Virus record (IMG/VR): IMGVR_UViG_3300025687_000243
Span: 1 to 27,822 of that record
Direction: 5' to 3' (one strand)
DNA from: a virus
DNA: 27,822 nt
A model generated the notes under the pieces. That model did not search any database. It was given only the letters and a program-made list of their open reading frames with translations, and was not told where the DNA came from. This document shows, in pieces, positions 13,501-21,557 of this stretch. Position 1 is the first letter of the stretch; every line of letters starts with the position of its first letter. A program made the position numbers and the translations under genes.

Positions 13501-13803
13501 ACCTTCCGGCGACAAAACATCGGGCGCAGCTTCAGCCGCAGCGCCGCGCAGCGACAGCGTACCAGGCTGTTCGACGATCCCAGCTTCCTGCGGCGTCGGA
13601 GGGCGCACAGGCTGGCCGCTGGGGCGGCTTTCCTGCACGCTGCGGGACAACCTACTCAGCAGCTCACGCATGCCCTCAGCGGCTGGCCCAGCGACCCGCA
13701 CAGCCTCTTCAGGCGCACGCGCAAACTCAGTCGGCGCGCCTTGGGCTGCCAAGGCTGCGCGCTGGGTCTGTTCGTCTGCAAGAGCCGTGGGATCGATTGC
13801 CAT
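10561..13803 (-). CDS. Large internal virion (ejection) protein, 1080 aa
   Basis: This is the largest protein in the window. Residues 1-190 are Ala/Gln/Pro-rich and look disordered. Residues 240-400 are helical. From about 400 there are segments seen in very large phage polyvalent/ejection proteins: YLTGLLSNPATQVKNLIG (409-426), IPFRLLLAGDEFFKTISMRG (533-552) and FGRFILPFATAPTNDVLR (621-638). These suggest membrane-interacting helices; the C-terminal third holds a Gly/Pro-rich linker and an end with YLRMSDRDKALVLRRIEDRY. By size and order it takes the place of T7 gp16, the ejection protein, but no lytic transglycosylase motif is visible. It follows the 933-aa protein as TAATG and precedes the tail fibre. 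Function is inferred from position. Confidence 0.75.
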   Translation of the reverse strand: MAIDPTALADEQTQRAALAAQGAPTEFARAPEEAVRVAGPAAEGMRELLSRLSRSVQESRPSGQPVRPPTPQEAGIVEQPGTLSLRGAAAEAAPDVLSPEGLQRFEAMQYRAPTPQEFAAPAGPQAPNDVLQSATEALNEEAAAATQQADDLRTGAQRALTAEQRGFGPETGAAPEDITDEVLDRLSAEELNIISLKDGGDFNFDYLTTPDSVKATITAVAETLAAPQAAVTRGIRTNEVTNQEAARLVADEIGMTRTLLRRRIGDGALNAEQMVAARELLVRSATRLTDLAELIKSGQATAADRLAFRRQLAIHSGIQLQLKGAQTEAARALQSFRIPVSGELDAARLNAEAQRLIQEGNLDESTNALADRLLAVSSLPENERLAAINRMSERGWYARTKAAVHEAYLTGLLSNPATQVKNLIGTASFMLYQLPAEMIAGAYGSALRGTLGRMNPRYLTEDQVYMQDAFLRTRGWIDSFRDAMRAASVAYRTETPSSMATKLDVETFEPGIRSTSGGIFGQAINEFGRRARIPFRLLLAGDEFFKTISMRGELYVAANRRYQMSLRMGRTPEEAINDAGMVLLDPRAVREDLDFRARYDTLTSDLGTIGKMANELQQTAFGRFILPFATAPTNDVLRTTEFMGLNPRAWADMAGQNGPRAQQLAMGRMTVGAATMAVVAEYAAGGQITGAMPSDPKLRDALPPGWQPYSMVFRGEGFPTDEDGDPLPLYDIYGRPNGPLTYVSYAGYGPLTSVIGITADATQRMTMTRDPEQRNNIAAAALMATVDYYQELPMLQGMGDVVAALEYGSIEQLLRGPAQAATPVGFPSPISALQRSIARIQDPTRVTPRDDIEYYTMEEVQAGAAAGDSTFLLPNGETNFRMVGMPRGDWEATAKQLFDAIDSYQAQDSMFRDERDTNAVMYDTLGNVIGAEDISISNRPGLAIWNSTTGIRIVPGQELTPLQEELMRVAAQAGGWPLSNRESMNGMRLGAGAQSDLTNLARNEVTLREYNNMDFRSALQREISRPTYLRMSDRDKALVLRRIEDRYYERAFQILLQMPEYANLATAYRDRQRLQEQGVR

Positions 13804-16604
13804 TATTGGCTTCCTCCAAGAGCTTGCAATTGTCTATCTTGCTCGGCCACAGCATCGCCATAGTCATTGAAGACAGGCACGTCTACAGCTCCGCCATAAT
13901 AGTCTGGATCGTAGACGAAGAATACCACATCTGGCTCGCCGTTGTTAAAATTAGAGAATGTTTCTTTGTCCCAGTTTGGAGGGGCAAATTCATCATTCCA
14001 AGGCAAACGAGCAACAGGACGGAAGCCGGCGGTCTCATAGATCTTCGGCAGATATGTGTCGAAGGCATCAAGCTTTCGACCGCCAGCAGCGACAGCAGCC
14101 TGCAGCATGGAGTAGCCGCTGCCCCTTGCGGCGTTCTGTCCTGCGAAGACAGCCACGATGTCGCCGTCTGGTTTGATCGCGAAGCCGCTGCCGTCGTCCG
14201 TTCTGAACAAGCGAGCGTCTGCAAGTTCTTCCGGCGATTTGATTTCGACTTGAGCGCCGAACCTGTGGCCGGCCATCGCGCTTGTCATATCCGCATTGTA
14301 TTGCGCGGCAGATTGTGCCGCAGGCACTTCGCGTACTGTTGGAAGGCTTAGGCCTGCCTCTTGATAACGCGCCTGTGATTGCGCGTTTGGCTCAAGAACT
14401 AGAAGCCCATCTCCTGCATCGCCTGATCCAGTTCCTCGCGTGTAAGGCCCGGCTTGTCCTGTAGGATCTCTTGGATCAACCCGCTGCGGAAATCTCCGCT
14501 CGGCGCGGACGGCGCGCTGGGTTGGGCTGACGCCCCGGAACCCTGTAAGGCTTCCCGGTTCAGCCGCAGCTTCAGTTTCATCGCCTCCGCGAACTCCTGG
14601 TCGTAGTTGTCCATATATCCTCTCCGCTTCTTCACTGAACGCGCCTGGGCGCGATTGCACGCCCAAGTCCGTCATTAGGTTCTGTTCATAGTACCACATG
14701 ATCGCTTGAATATCTTGCTCGCTCAAGCCTTGGCCTTCTAAGCGATCACGCATTGTACGCACGAAATCTTCCATGCGCCGCCGCTCTGTAGCATTTCTGG
14801 GGCCGCCTGCAACCTCTCCCATATTGTCGCGCATGTTGCCAAACAGGCGATTATAGCTTCGCGTGAACCATACGTCTTTTGTGGTCCCTTCGTAGCCATT
14901 GATGTTTAGCGAGAACCTGCCAGTCTTGTCTCCCAAAATCATCGCGCCGAGATGCATGCTGTCGGCTCCGCCGCTCAAGCCGCTAGGCGCGCCACTTAGG
15001 CCAGCTTCTTTGCGCAGTTCCGTCAATTCTCTTAGAGTGTGTGGAGATAGCCACCAATCGGCGAAACCTTCTGGCCCAAGCTTATTCAAAAGGTGGTTGA
15101 TCACGCGCATGCCTGCGGTCACACTTTGCTGCTTCAAGCCCCAACCAGCGCTTGGGATGCCTTCAGTCACAGCTCCTTTTGCGGGCGGTGTCGTCGGTAT
15201 TTGGCCAGTCCGCTTGTATTGCAACATCGCAGCGATTGCTGCGCGGGTATTGTTCGTGACCAACTGACCGATCGATGTCGGAGCCATGATGGCCGACATG
15301 ATCACGCGATCCGCTTCGCTAGTCGCCAAGCTTTCAAGGCCTGGGATCTGCGAAGCAATCTCAAAGGTTTTTCTAACATCGCTGTCATACCAACCTTGGC
15401 CAGATACAGCTTGGTCAAGCTGATACCGAACCTCGTTGGCGGCTGCATCAACCGCAAGATCAAAGTCCTGATCATTGTACGGATCAAGCTGCCTTCCATA
15501 CTGAGCCAAATGGTTTTGCTCATGGTAGGACGCGATGTCTTCAATCTTTACGCGAGGACGATCTGGATTTCTTTGCGCAGCAATATCTGTAATGGCCAGC
15601 CTGGCTTCTTCATTTCGAGCCCCATCAGCGCGCAGCGAAATAGTGCTACCAGGCGGCACGTTATCCATCCCAGTACCAGCCGCCCCCAAGCTGCGCGGCG
15701 TGCCGGCAGGCTGGAAGATCTCCATCAGCATCTCGCGGTCGCCTTGTGCGATTGCGCGGCTGGCGCCGATCGTATCAGCCAGCAGGTTCTTGGCGGCGGG
15801 CGACAGGCTTTCCGTCAACGCAATCCGGGCAGGCTCGCTGAGACCGCGCACCAGCGGCACAAGCTCTGCCACGCCGAGGGTGGTCAGCGCGCCGCCGATC
15901 AGCATGTCAACTGCGTTGCCTTGCTGGACACCTTGGTTAAAGAGGCGCGCACCTTCGTCAACAGATATTGCACCGCCAACGCCAGGCGCCATGATGTCAG
16001 CGACATCGGTTAGATAGTTCGACCAGAAACGCAGATCGTTTGGATCGTCGATGAACTGGCTCAAGCCGGTATAGGCAATGTCACGCACACGATCACGCAA
16101 GCTTGTGGCAAGCGGCACAGCCCTCGGCGCACCGACCTGTTCACCGAACTGCATCTGCTCTTCGGTCAGCGTAGCCGCCGGACCAAAGCCTGGTTCTTGC
16201 GCAGCAGCCAAGGTGCTTGCTTCTGCCGCCGCAGATCGCTGCGCCCAGTATTGCCGCACCTCTTCCTCAGTAAAGCCGGCAGACAAATAATCATCCATCG
16301 TCACGGTGCCGTCAGACAACCCCATCACCTCGCTGATCGGGCCGCGCGCATCGTTCTGGATGTCACGCTCGGCAGCCAGCACATCGGTCTCAGCCGCCTG
16401 CGCAGGCGTCACAGCGCGATCACCGATCTTGACGTAGCCACCAGCCGACAGCGGGAAATAAGCGTTCTCGCGCCCGGTGATCGGGTCTGCCTCAAACTTG
16501 AGGGCAGCGTTGCCTTCCATCGGCATGCGCGCACGGCGGACCATGTCCGCTTCCATGTAGCGCTCGATCTCCTCGTCGGTGGTCTTGGGGATCAGATCGG
16601 ACAT
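13803..16604 (-). CDS. Multi-domain internal virion protein with HEQNH motif and GNAT-like end, 933 aa
   Basis: A 933-aa mosaic. Residues 1-300 are Ala/Gln/Glu-rich helical, as in other internal virion proteins, with a hydrophobic stretch near 205-255. Residues 350-370 hold SYHEQNHLAQYG, an HExxH motif (361-365) that would suit a zinc site. Residues 400-530 (GWYDSDVRKTF, APTSIGQLVTNN, LQYKRTGQIP, SPHTLRELTEL) and 575-650 (DVWFTRSYNRLF, DIQAIMWYYEQNL) resemble modules of phage polyvalent proteins. Residues 776-900 look like a GNAT-type fold: KPDGDIVAVF, ARGSGYSMLQAAV, then LPKIYETAGFRPVAR and PDVVFFVYDP. It takes a position expected of a T7 gp15/gp16 partner and may be ejected into the host. 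Base composition shifts AT-rich from about residue 315 on. Enzyme activity is unproven. Confidence 0.72.
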   Translation of the reverse strand: MSDLIPKTTDEEIERYMEADMVRRARMPMEGNAALKFEADPITGRENAYFPLSAGGYVKIGDRAVTPAQAAETDVLAAERDIQNDARGPISEVMGLSDGTVTMDDYLSAGFTEEEVRQYWAQRSAAAEASTLAAAQEPGFGPAATLTEEQMQFGEQVGAPRAVPLATSLRDRVRDIAYTGLSQFIDDPNDLRFWSNYLTDVADIMAPGVGGAISVDEGARLFNQGVQQGNAVDMLIGGALTTLGVAELVPLVRGLSEPARIALTESLSPAAKNLLADTIGASRAIAQGDREMLMEIFQPAGTPRSLGAAGTGMDNVPPGSTISLRADGARNEEARLAITDIAAQRNPDRPRVKIEDIASYHEQNHLAQYGRQLDPYNDQDFDLAVDAAANEVRYQLDQAVSGQGWYDSDVRKTFEIASQIPGLESLATSEADRVIMSAIMAPTSIGQLVTNNTRAAIAAMLQYKRTGQIPTTPPAKGAVTEGIPSAGWGLKQQSVTAGMRVINHLLNKLGPEGFADWWLSPHTLRELTELRKEAGLSGAPSGLSGGADSMHLGAMILGDKTGRFSLNINGYEGTTKDVWFTRSYNRLFGNMRDNMGEVAGGPRNATERRRMEDFVRTMRDRLEGQGLSEQDIQAIMWYYEQNLMTDLGVQSRPGAFSEEAERIYGQLRPGVRGGDETEAAAEPGSLTGFRGVSPTQRAVRAERRFPQRVDPRDPTGQAGPYTRGTGSGDAGDGLLVLEPNAQSQARYQEAGLSLPTVREVPAAQSAAQYNADMTSAMAGHRFGAQVEIKSPEELADARLFRTDDGSGFAIKPDGDIVAVFAGQNAARGSGYSMLQAAVAAGGRKLDAFDTYLPKIYETAGFRPVARLPWNDEFAPPNWDKETFSNFNNGEPDVVFFVYDPDYYGGAVDVPVFNDYGDAVAEQDRQLQALGGSQ

Positions 16605-18355
16605 CAGCGGTTTATCCTTTGCTGGAATTCAAGCAAAACAATCCTATGACGCGCTCGGTCTTGGGCGTATGCTTGTTGACCGGCTGCATCAAGAGACTGA
16701 TACCAAGCCTCCAGATCCGCTAACGGGTCTTGGTATCCAATGCCAGGTATGTTGGTCATAAAGAAATTAATGTAGTTATCACGCTCAGAAATTTGAATTG
16801 CTCGGAAAAATTCAGCTTGGCTCTCAACCAAAGCATTCCCGAAATCAATTAGCTCAGACCTTGTCATCGGGTTGCCTTCTGCCCGACGACGTTGAGCCTC
16901 GATTTCAAGATCTGATGCAACGCTAAAGAATGCAGACTGCGCCGCTCTCGCACCAGCAATATCATTCGCCGCATCCAGTTCATTGTACCGAAACTGAAGC
17001 CTGATGCGGTTCTTCACGTCACTCAGCGCATCGTCAGCCTCGGCGCCGATCTTGTTAAGCAGGGTGGTGTAGTTTTCCGGCGTGATCGAGCTGCGTGCCG
17101 CGTTCAAGCCTACCACCGTCAGGTTGCCGGCCTCCGCGCGTGCAAACAGATCGGTGTAGACATCTTGGTTGGTTTGCGTTGCAAACGAAGACACAGCCGG
17201 CGCGGCAAACGTTGTTTCGATCTGCCGCCGTTGTTCTGGCGACAGGTAGTTCGACATATTGAAATAATCCATGAAGAACCGGCGCGCTTGATCTGAGGTG
17301 ATTTCCTGATTGGGGTCCATGTCAATTTCACGCGCGACATCAGGCGCCAAGCGCATAATTTGCGTTGTGGTGTAACGCTGCGACGGATCGGAAAAGAAAA
17401 ACATCGCACGGTAGGTGCTTTCGTTGGCTGCGGTTGCCTGCGCCTCGCGCTCAGTACGCTGCCGTTCTGCCGCCTCATACAGCCGGTTCGACCGAGCCAG
17501 CGTGTCGTATATGATCTCAAGGGCTTTATCGCGCGGTAATACGTCTAGCGTATAAAGTGTGTAGGCAGCGTCGTCATCAAGGTTAGCCTGCTCATAGGCT
17601 TGCTGCAGCGTCATGCGCCCAGCGTCTACCTCGTCCTGCAGATCCAGCGCTTCGGCCAAAGCGATGGCGCGGCCAGGATCATCGAAGACATATGCAGCCG
17701 TCGTGCGCGTGGCGACATTGACAGCCAGCTGCGCATTCATCACGCCGGTGGTTTCCGGCGTTGCCGTGCCGCTTCTGGTGGCTGCGTCTTGTTCGATGCG
17801 AATGCCCATGACTGCCATGTCATAGTCAGCAATACCTGTCGGGTTGTACGGATTAGACAAGGCGTCTTCCGCAGCCTGCATCCGCGCAGCCGCCGCAGCA
17901 TTCGCACGCGCCTGAATGCGCTCATCAATCGCACCGCGCAGCTGGAACCGTCTTGTCAGCTCGGCTTGATTGAACCGCGCGCGGAATTCATCGCGGGCCG
18001 ATCGGCTTTCAATTCGATCAGCCAGCCGCTCACGCATGTCGTTGACACTGTCCGACCAAGTGCCAGAGCCGTCAGGCTTGAACACGTTGTAGATGTCGGT
18101 GCTGTCTCTCAGCTGGCTAGCCAGCGTCATCATTTCTTCTTCGGCGGCCAGCAAGCTTTCGCTCATCTGCACCTCGACAGCCGCCTTGTGCCGCATCAGC
18201 GAATACTGCTGAACCTGTCCGACTGCTTCGGACAAGACATCGCCCTTGCGCAGCTCAGCCTGGATGAAAGGTTCTGCCCGCATCCGAGACGTGATCGGGC
18301 GGCCCGGTGCTTCGCCAGGCCGCTGCGCTCTGCTTGTGAAGACGGGTATTCTCAT
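16604..18355 (-). CDS. Internal virion protein, T7 gp15-like position, 583 aa
   Basis: A 583-aa, nearly all-helical protein rich in Ala, Arg, Gln and Asp (T7 gp15 is 747 aa). The first 60 residues include RAEPFIQAELRKGDVLSEAV, and from 85 to 180 there are long charged helices. Tetratricopeptide-like periodicity is suggested around IALAEALDLQDEVDAG and DVLPRDKALEIIYDTLA, but no defined domain is recognised. The C-terminus ends LEFQQRINR. It overlaps the gp14-like gene by ATGA and the 933-aa gene by TGATG. Its last part is unusually AT-rich (20 G+C in the 60 bases at 16741). By order it should belong to the ejectosome that carries DNA across the envelope. Confidence 0.73.
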   Translation of the reverse strand: MRIPVFTSRAQRPGEAPGRPITSRMRAEPFIQAELRKGDVLSEAVGQVQQYSLMRHKAAVEVQMSESLLAAEEEMMTLASQLRDSTDIYNVFKPDGSGTWSDSVNDMRERLADRIESRSARDEFRARFNQAELTRRFQLRGAIDERIQARANAAAAARMQAAEDALSNPYNPTGIADYDMAVMGIRIEQDAATRSGTATPETTGVMNAQLAVNVATRTTAAYVFDDPGRAIALAEALDLQDEVDAGRMTLQQAYEQANLDDDAAYTLYTLDVLPRDKALEIIYDTLARSNRLYEAAERQRTEREAQATAANESTYRAMFFFSDPSQRYTTTQIMRLAPDVAREIDMDPNQEITSDQARRFFMDYFNMSNYLSPEQRRQIETTFAAPAVSSFATQTNQDVYTDLFARAEAGNLTVVGLNAARSSITPENYTTLLNKIGAEADDALSDVKNRIRLQFRYNELDAANDIAGARAAQSAFFSVASDLEIEAQRRRAEGNPMTRSELIDFGNALVESQAEFFRAIQISERDNYINFFMTNIPGIGYQDPLADLEAWYQSLDAAGQQAYAQDRARHRIVLLEFQQRINR

Positions 18356-18876
18356 TTGAAGATCCCAAATTCATAGGCTTGTTGTGCAGCCGATCCAAAC
18401 GAACTTATCAGACTTTGCGTGCCTTGTGCGCGAAGACCTGCAGCCTGCGCGCCGCCTTCCATACGAGCCAGCTCTGCGTTCAGCCGCGATGTTTCCTGCG
18501 CGTCCGAGAGCTGCATGTTGGTGATCTCATTGCCCATCTGCGCGACCGTCATCTCATATTCGAATTCGCGGGCGTTCTCGCGCAGCACATCCAGCGGCGT
18601 ACCTTGCGACATGTCGATGCCGGCATAGCCGAAACCAGCCCGCACGCCGCCCTGCACGTCTCGCTCAAACGTACGGCGCGCGCGCTTCCCTTCGATCAAA
18701 AAATTGCGGTTGATGATCTCGCGCTGCCGCTCCAGCAGTCCGATGTCGCGCTCAATCAGCTCTGCGTTGAACTGCGCAGCCCGATCGGCAGCAGCCGCTG
18801 CGTTGCTCGCAGCACGTTTCTGGGAGAGACCCCCCAGCAATGTCGCGCCTAAGCTGATGACTGAAAAAATGGACAT
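18352..18876 (-). CDS. Internal virion protein, T7 gp14-like position, 174 aa
   Basis: A 174-aa helical Ala/Gln/Arg-rich protein (T7 gp14 is 196 aa). An N-terminal hydrophobic stretch (MSIFSVISLGATLLGGLS) is followed by a long amphipathic coil (NAAAAADRAAQFNAELIERD, then LERQREIINRNFLI) and a Gly-rich turn (GVRAGFGYAGIDMSQGTPLD). The C-terminal half is again helical (LRENAREFEYEMTVAQM). The order tail tubular B, this gene, two or more large virion proteins matches T7 genes 12-14-15-16. It could be the membrane-active component that forms the first ejection channel. It starts 14 bases after the tubular B stop. Confidence 0.74.
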   Translation of the reverse strand: MSIFSVISLGATLLGGLSQKRAASNAAAAADRAAQFNAELIERDIGLLERQREIINRNFLIEGKRARRTFERDVQGGVRAGFGYAGIDMSQGTPLDVLRENAREFEYEMTVAQMGNEITNMQLSDAQETSRLNAELARMEGGAQAAGLRAQGTQSLISSFGSAAQQAYEFGIFK

Positions 18877-18890
18877 GCGATCATTCTACA

Positions 18891-20897
18891 TCATTTGTCG
18901 AACGTGTTCATCCTTGGGAATAGGGCAAGCACGCTCATGGGCAAAGGTTGCGTTTGACGGACATACAGCCGGTCATCTTCATCATAGCCGCCAGGGAATT
19001 CGATGTCTTTATCGCCGGTGAACAGCGGCACGGCTTGGTTCATCGGCATAGAGCTGTCGCGGAAAAAGATGCGATCGTTTTCGCTGGACGAATTGCCAAC
19101 CTCGATGCCGACCGTCTCAAGTAGCCGCAGCGTGATGGCGTGGATGCGCTTGGGCTTGCCTTGGCTTGTGCCGTCGGCAGATCCTGCCTCAATCCGCATG
19201 GTCTGCATGCTGCTGGTGTAGCCATAGCCCACAGCCGCTGTGGTCGAATTGTAGGCCAGCGTGATGCCGCCATCCGTAACCTCGCGGTCAGGGTGCGTGG
19301 CGCCATTGGCCAAGACGTTCAGCGTCTCACCCTCAAGATGGTACAGGCCGCTCAGTGTGCCGGTGGCCGTGCCGGAATAGCGCAGGCCGCAGTCAACGAA
19401 AAACGCGCCGGTGGTGACGCCGCCAAAATTGAACGGGCGCATCTGCTCAACGTAGCGCTTTGTCACGCTGTTGATCGTGCGCTTCACAATCATGTACAGC
19501 TCATCCTCGCCCGTGTCGCTGGGCAGGGTTGCGATGCTTTCGACGATTGCCTGGCCGCCGTCGTACTCGCCGCCGATGATGTGCTTGTGCCAGGCCACCA
19601 CCTCCTCTTCCCGACGGTACGTCACACCCAGCAGCGTGCCATCTGCGCGGATTGCCCAGATCACGCCGTCAGGCTCTTGCTGGTAGGCAAAGCTTAACAG
19701 GCCGCCAGCAGTGATATGCTCGGCTACAATCGTGATGTCGGGCGCTTGGTAAGCCGATACGTTAATATCCCCAACATACCTAAATTCTCTAACCTTGCGG
19801 CCCCCGCGCTGCACGAACAGCGTCACGTCAGCCACCTGCACAGGGTCAATCGCAGCAGATCCATAATTCGAATACTTGCGGATCAGCGTCGTCGTCGGGG
19901 TCACAGGGCCGTCGCTGGTGGCGGTCAGCACATACTCGCCGCCCGTCGTGCCGATCGTCAGCACGCGCGTGGCCGACAGGTAGCGGATGGCGTTAACCTG
20001 GTTCGACGCGATCGTGTAGATCAGGGCGTCGTCATCCGCCGTGCCGGTGGTGAAATTCTCATAGTCGCCGTTTTTGGAAAACCACAGCGTCTGTGGATTG
20101 TTGTTGGTTGCGCCGAAAACAAGCCGCTGCTCAAAGAACGAAACGACACTGGGGTAGTCGTTGGCGCCGCTGTCCAAGTTTGGGCTGGGCGAGCCAGTGA
20201 TGGACGCGGTCGAGAACGTCCAGTTGTTGTCAGCCGTGCGCGTCAGCTTCCTGATCGCATAGGACGGATGTACGAGAAACATCGTATCGGCAGACTGCAC
20301 GAACCGCACAGCCGGCAGATCCGCCACAGCATAAGGCGATGCGATGTTGTAGATCTCGGTGGCCGTGCCGCCTGATGTGTAGGCCGTGAAATTGGTCGTG
20401 TCGATCGCGTTGCCGAACAGGTCGGTCAACGTGAACGTGTTGGTCGTAACATTCGCCACGCGATAGTTCCGACCGTTCAGCTCGGTCATCCCGACGATAG
20501 CGTCCACATAGACCTCGTCGCCGTTGCTGAACCCGTGGGAGTTCGACGTGATCACGCCGGGGCTGGCCTGCGTGATGGCCGTGATGTTCTTGTCTGTCGC
20601 GTCGATGACCTGCAGGCCGTTGCGATACACCCGCATGACCTGGTCGCCAAATTCTAGAATATAGGTATCTGTCGTTTTGAACTGGAACGGGATCAGCCGC
20701 GCGGCCTTGGAGCTGTCCTTGATCTCGCCCAGGAATTCAGTGCCAGGGCGCCGCGTGACGCCACCCTGCGGCAGCACCAGCAGGTTCGTCATATCGGCCA
20801 AACCTTCGCGATATGTATCAAGTGTGACACGCCCCTCCATCCGGGGCGACACCTCACCTGCAGTGAATGAGCTGAACGCTGGTGCCGAGCGAGCCAT
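18891..20897 (-). CDS. Tail tubular protein B (T7 gp12-like nozzle)
   Basis: A 668-aa beta-rich protein forming the distal nozzle of the short tail (T7 gp12 is 794 aa). The N-terminus is diagnostic: APAFSSFTAGEVSPRMEGRV, then LLVLPQGGVTRRPGTEFLGE and IPFQFKTTDTYILEFGDQ, as in tubular protein B homologues. Later segments have the family's beta-propeller-like pattern (VSFFEQRLVFGATNNNPQTL, then WFSKNGDYENF). It begins in TGATG overlap with tubular A and should assemble as a hexamer under it. Identification is firm from the N-terminal motif and gene order. Confidence 0.92.
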   Translation of the reverse strand: MARSAPAFSSFTAGEVSPRMEGRVTLDTYREGLADMTNLLVLPQGGVTRRPGTEFLGEIKDSSKAARLIPFQFKTTDTYILEFGDQVMRVYRNGLQVIDATDKNITAITQASPGVITSNSHGFSNGDEVYVDAIVGMTELNGRNYRVANVTTNTFTLTDLFGNAIDTTNFTAYTSGGTATEIYNIASPYAVADLPAVRFVQSADTMFLVHPSYAIRKLTRTADNNWTFSTASITGSPSPNLDSGANDYPSVVSFFEQRLVFGATNNNPQTLWFSKNGDYENFTTGTADDDALIYTIASNQVNAIRYLSATRVLTIGTTGGEYVLTATSDGPVTPTTTLIRKYSNYGSAAIDPVQVADVTLFVQRGGRKVREFRYVGDINVSAYQAPDITIVAEHITAGGLLSFAYQQEPDGVIWAIRADGTLLGVTYRREEEVVAWHKHIIGGEYDGGQAIVESIATLPSDTGEDELYMIVKRTINSVTKRYVEQMRPFNFGGVTTGAFFVDCGLRYSGTATGTLSGLYHLEGETLNVLANGATHPDREVTDGGITLAYNSTTAAVGYGYTSSMQTMRIEAGSADGTSQGKPKRIHAITLRLLETVGIEVGNSSSENDRIFFRDSSMPMNQAVPLFTGDKDIEFPGGYDEDDRLYVRQTQPLPMSVLALFPRMNTFDK

Positions 20898-21502
20898 CAG
20901 AACCTCGCTTCGATAAAGTCGCTCGCTTCCAGCTTCATCGTGCCATTCTCTGTAGCGTCAGAGAACCGCGCCTCGCGCAGCTTGCGCTCATACAGCGCAT
21001 CCGCGATCTGCACGACCGATGTCGAGCCGGTGATGGCATAGGCCGCCTCAGAGGCAAGCCGAGCGGCCAGGACCGAGATCAGGCCGGCATCATACTGCGT
21101 CGGGTCAGTGATGCGGGCGACGTACTTGATGCGCGCCGTGCCGCTATCCGTCAGCAGGTTGCGGCCTTCAATGACGAAGAAAGGCTTGTTGCCCTGGCCG
21201 ACCAGGTTTTCATACGGATAGGTCATCGCTCCGTTCTGGAATTCCAGAACGCGCAGGCAGTAGGGATCTGTCGGCAGCGCATACTGGTAGGCATAATCGA
21301 AGGTGGGCGCGACAACGCTCTGCGCCAAGGTGGCGCGGCGGATCAGGCAATTCCAAGGATGCGCGCGAAAAACGTCATCGCGGACGTTTTCATACATCTG
21401 GTTCATCACGCGAGCCGTCTTTGAATTCTCATTCAGGTCGGTGATGTTCGATGCGCCGATGATGTTGAGCGCGTTGTTTACGATGGCCACCGTGCTAGTC
21501 AC
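20897..21502 (-). CDS. Tail tubular protein A (T7 gp11-like gatekeeper)
   Basis: A 201-aa protein, close to T7 gp11 (196 aa). Helical N-terminus with VAIVNNALNIIGASNITDLN, then ENSKTARVMNQMYENVRDDV and FRAHPWNCLIRRATLAQ, all conserved features of the tubular A family, and a basic end (ERKLREARFSDA). It forms the dodecameric adaptor between portal and nozzle. It starts with GTG at 21502, supported by GGAGG eight bases upstream; the ATG further upstream (21520) runs into a stop. A strong hairpin precedes it. Confidence 0.93.
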   Translation of the reverse strand: MTSTVAIVNNALNIIGASNITDLNENSKTARVMNQMYENVRDDVFRAHPWNCLIRRATLAQSVVAPTFDYAYQYALPTDPYCLRVLEFQNGAMTYPYENLVGQGNKPFFVIEGRNLLTDSGTARIKYVARITDPTQYDAGLISVLAARLASEAAYAITGSTSVVQIADALYERKLREARFSDATENGTMKLEASDFIEARF

Positions 21503-21524
21503 GCCTCATCCTCCGCGCATGGTG

Positions 21525-21552
21525 AAGCGGGGCGCCCGTAGACGCCCCGCTT
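21525..21552 (+). terminator. Strong hairpin followed by T-run on the plus strand
   Basis: AAGCGGGGCG (21525-21534) and CGCCCCGCTT (21543-21552) form a perfect 10-bp stem with an 8-base loop. On the plus strand it is followed by TTGTCTT, so the arm's end plus this makes a TTTT run: an intrinsic terminator for rightward transcription. For the leftward operon in which it sits no U-run follows the stem, so there it may act as a weak attenuator or mRNA-stabilising structure between head and tail genes. Confidence 0.6.
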
Positions 21553-21557
21553 TTGTC

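Noticed and set aside
15093-16013. 306-codon plus-strand frame opposite the 933-aa protein
   Set aside because: Cys/His/Arg-rich shadow frame without recognisable domain; the minus-strand gene is continuous through it.
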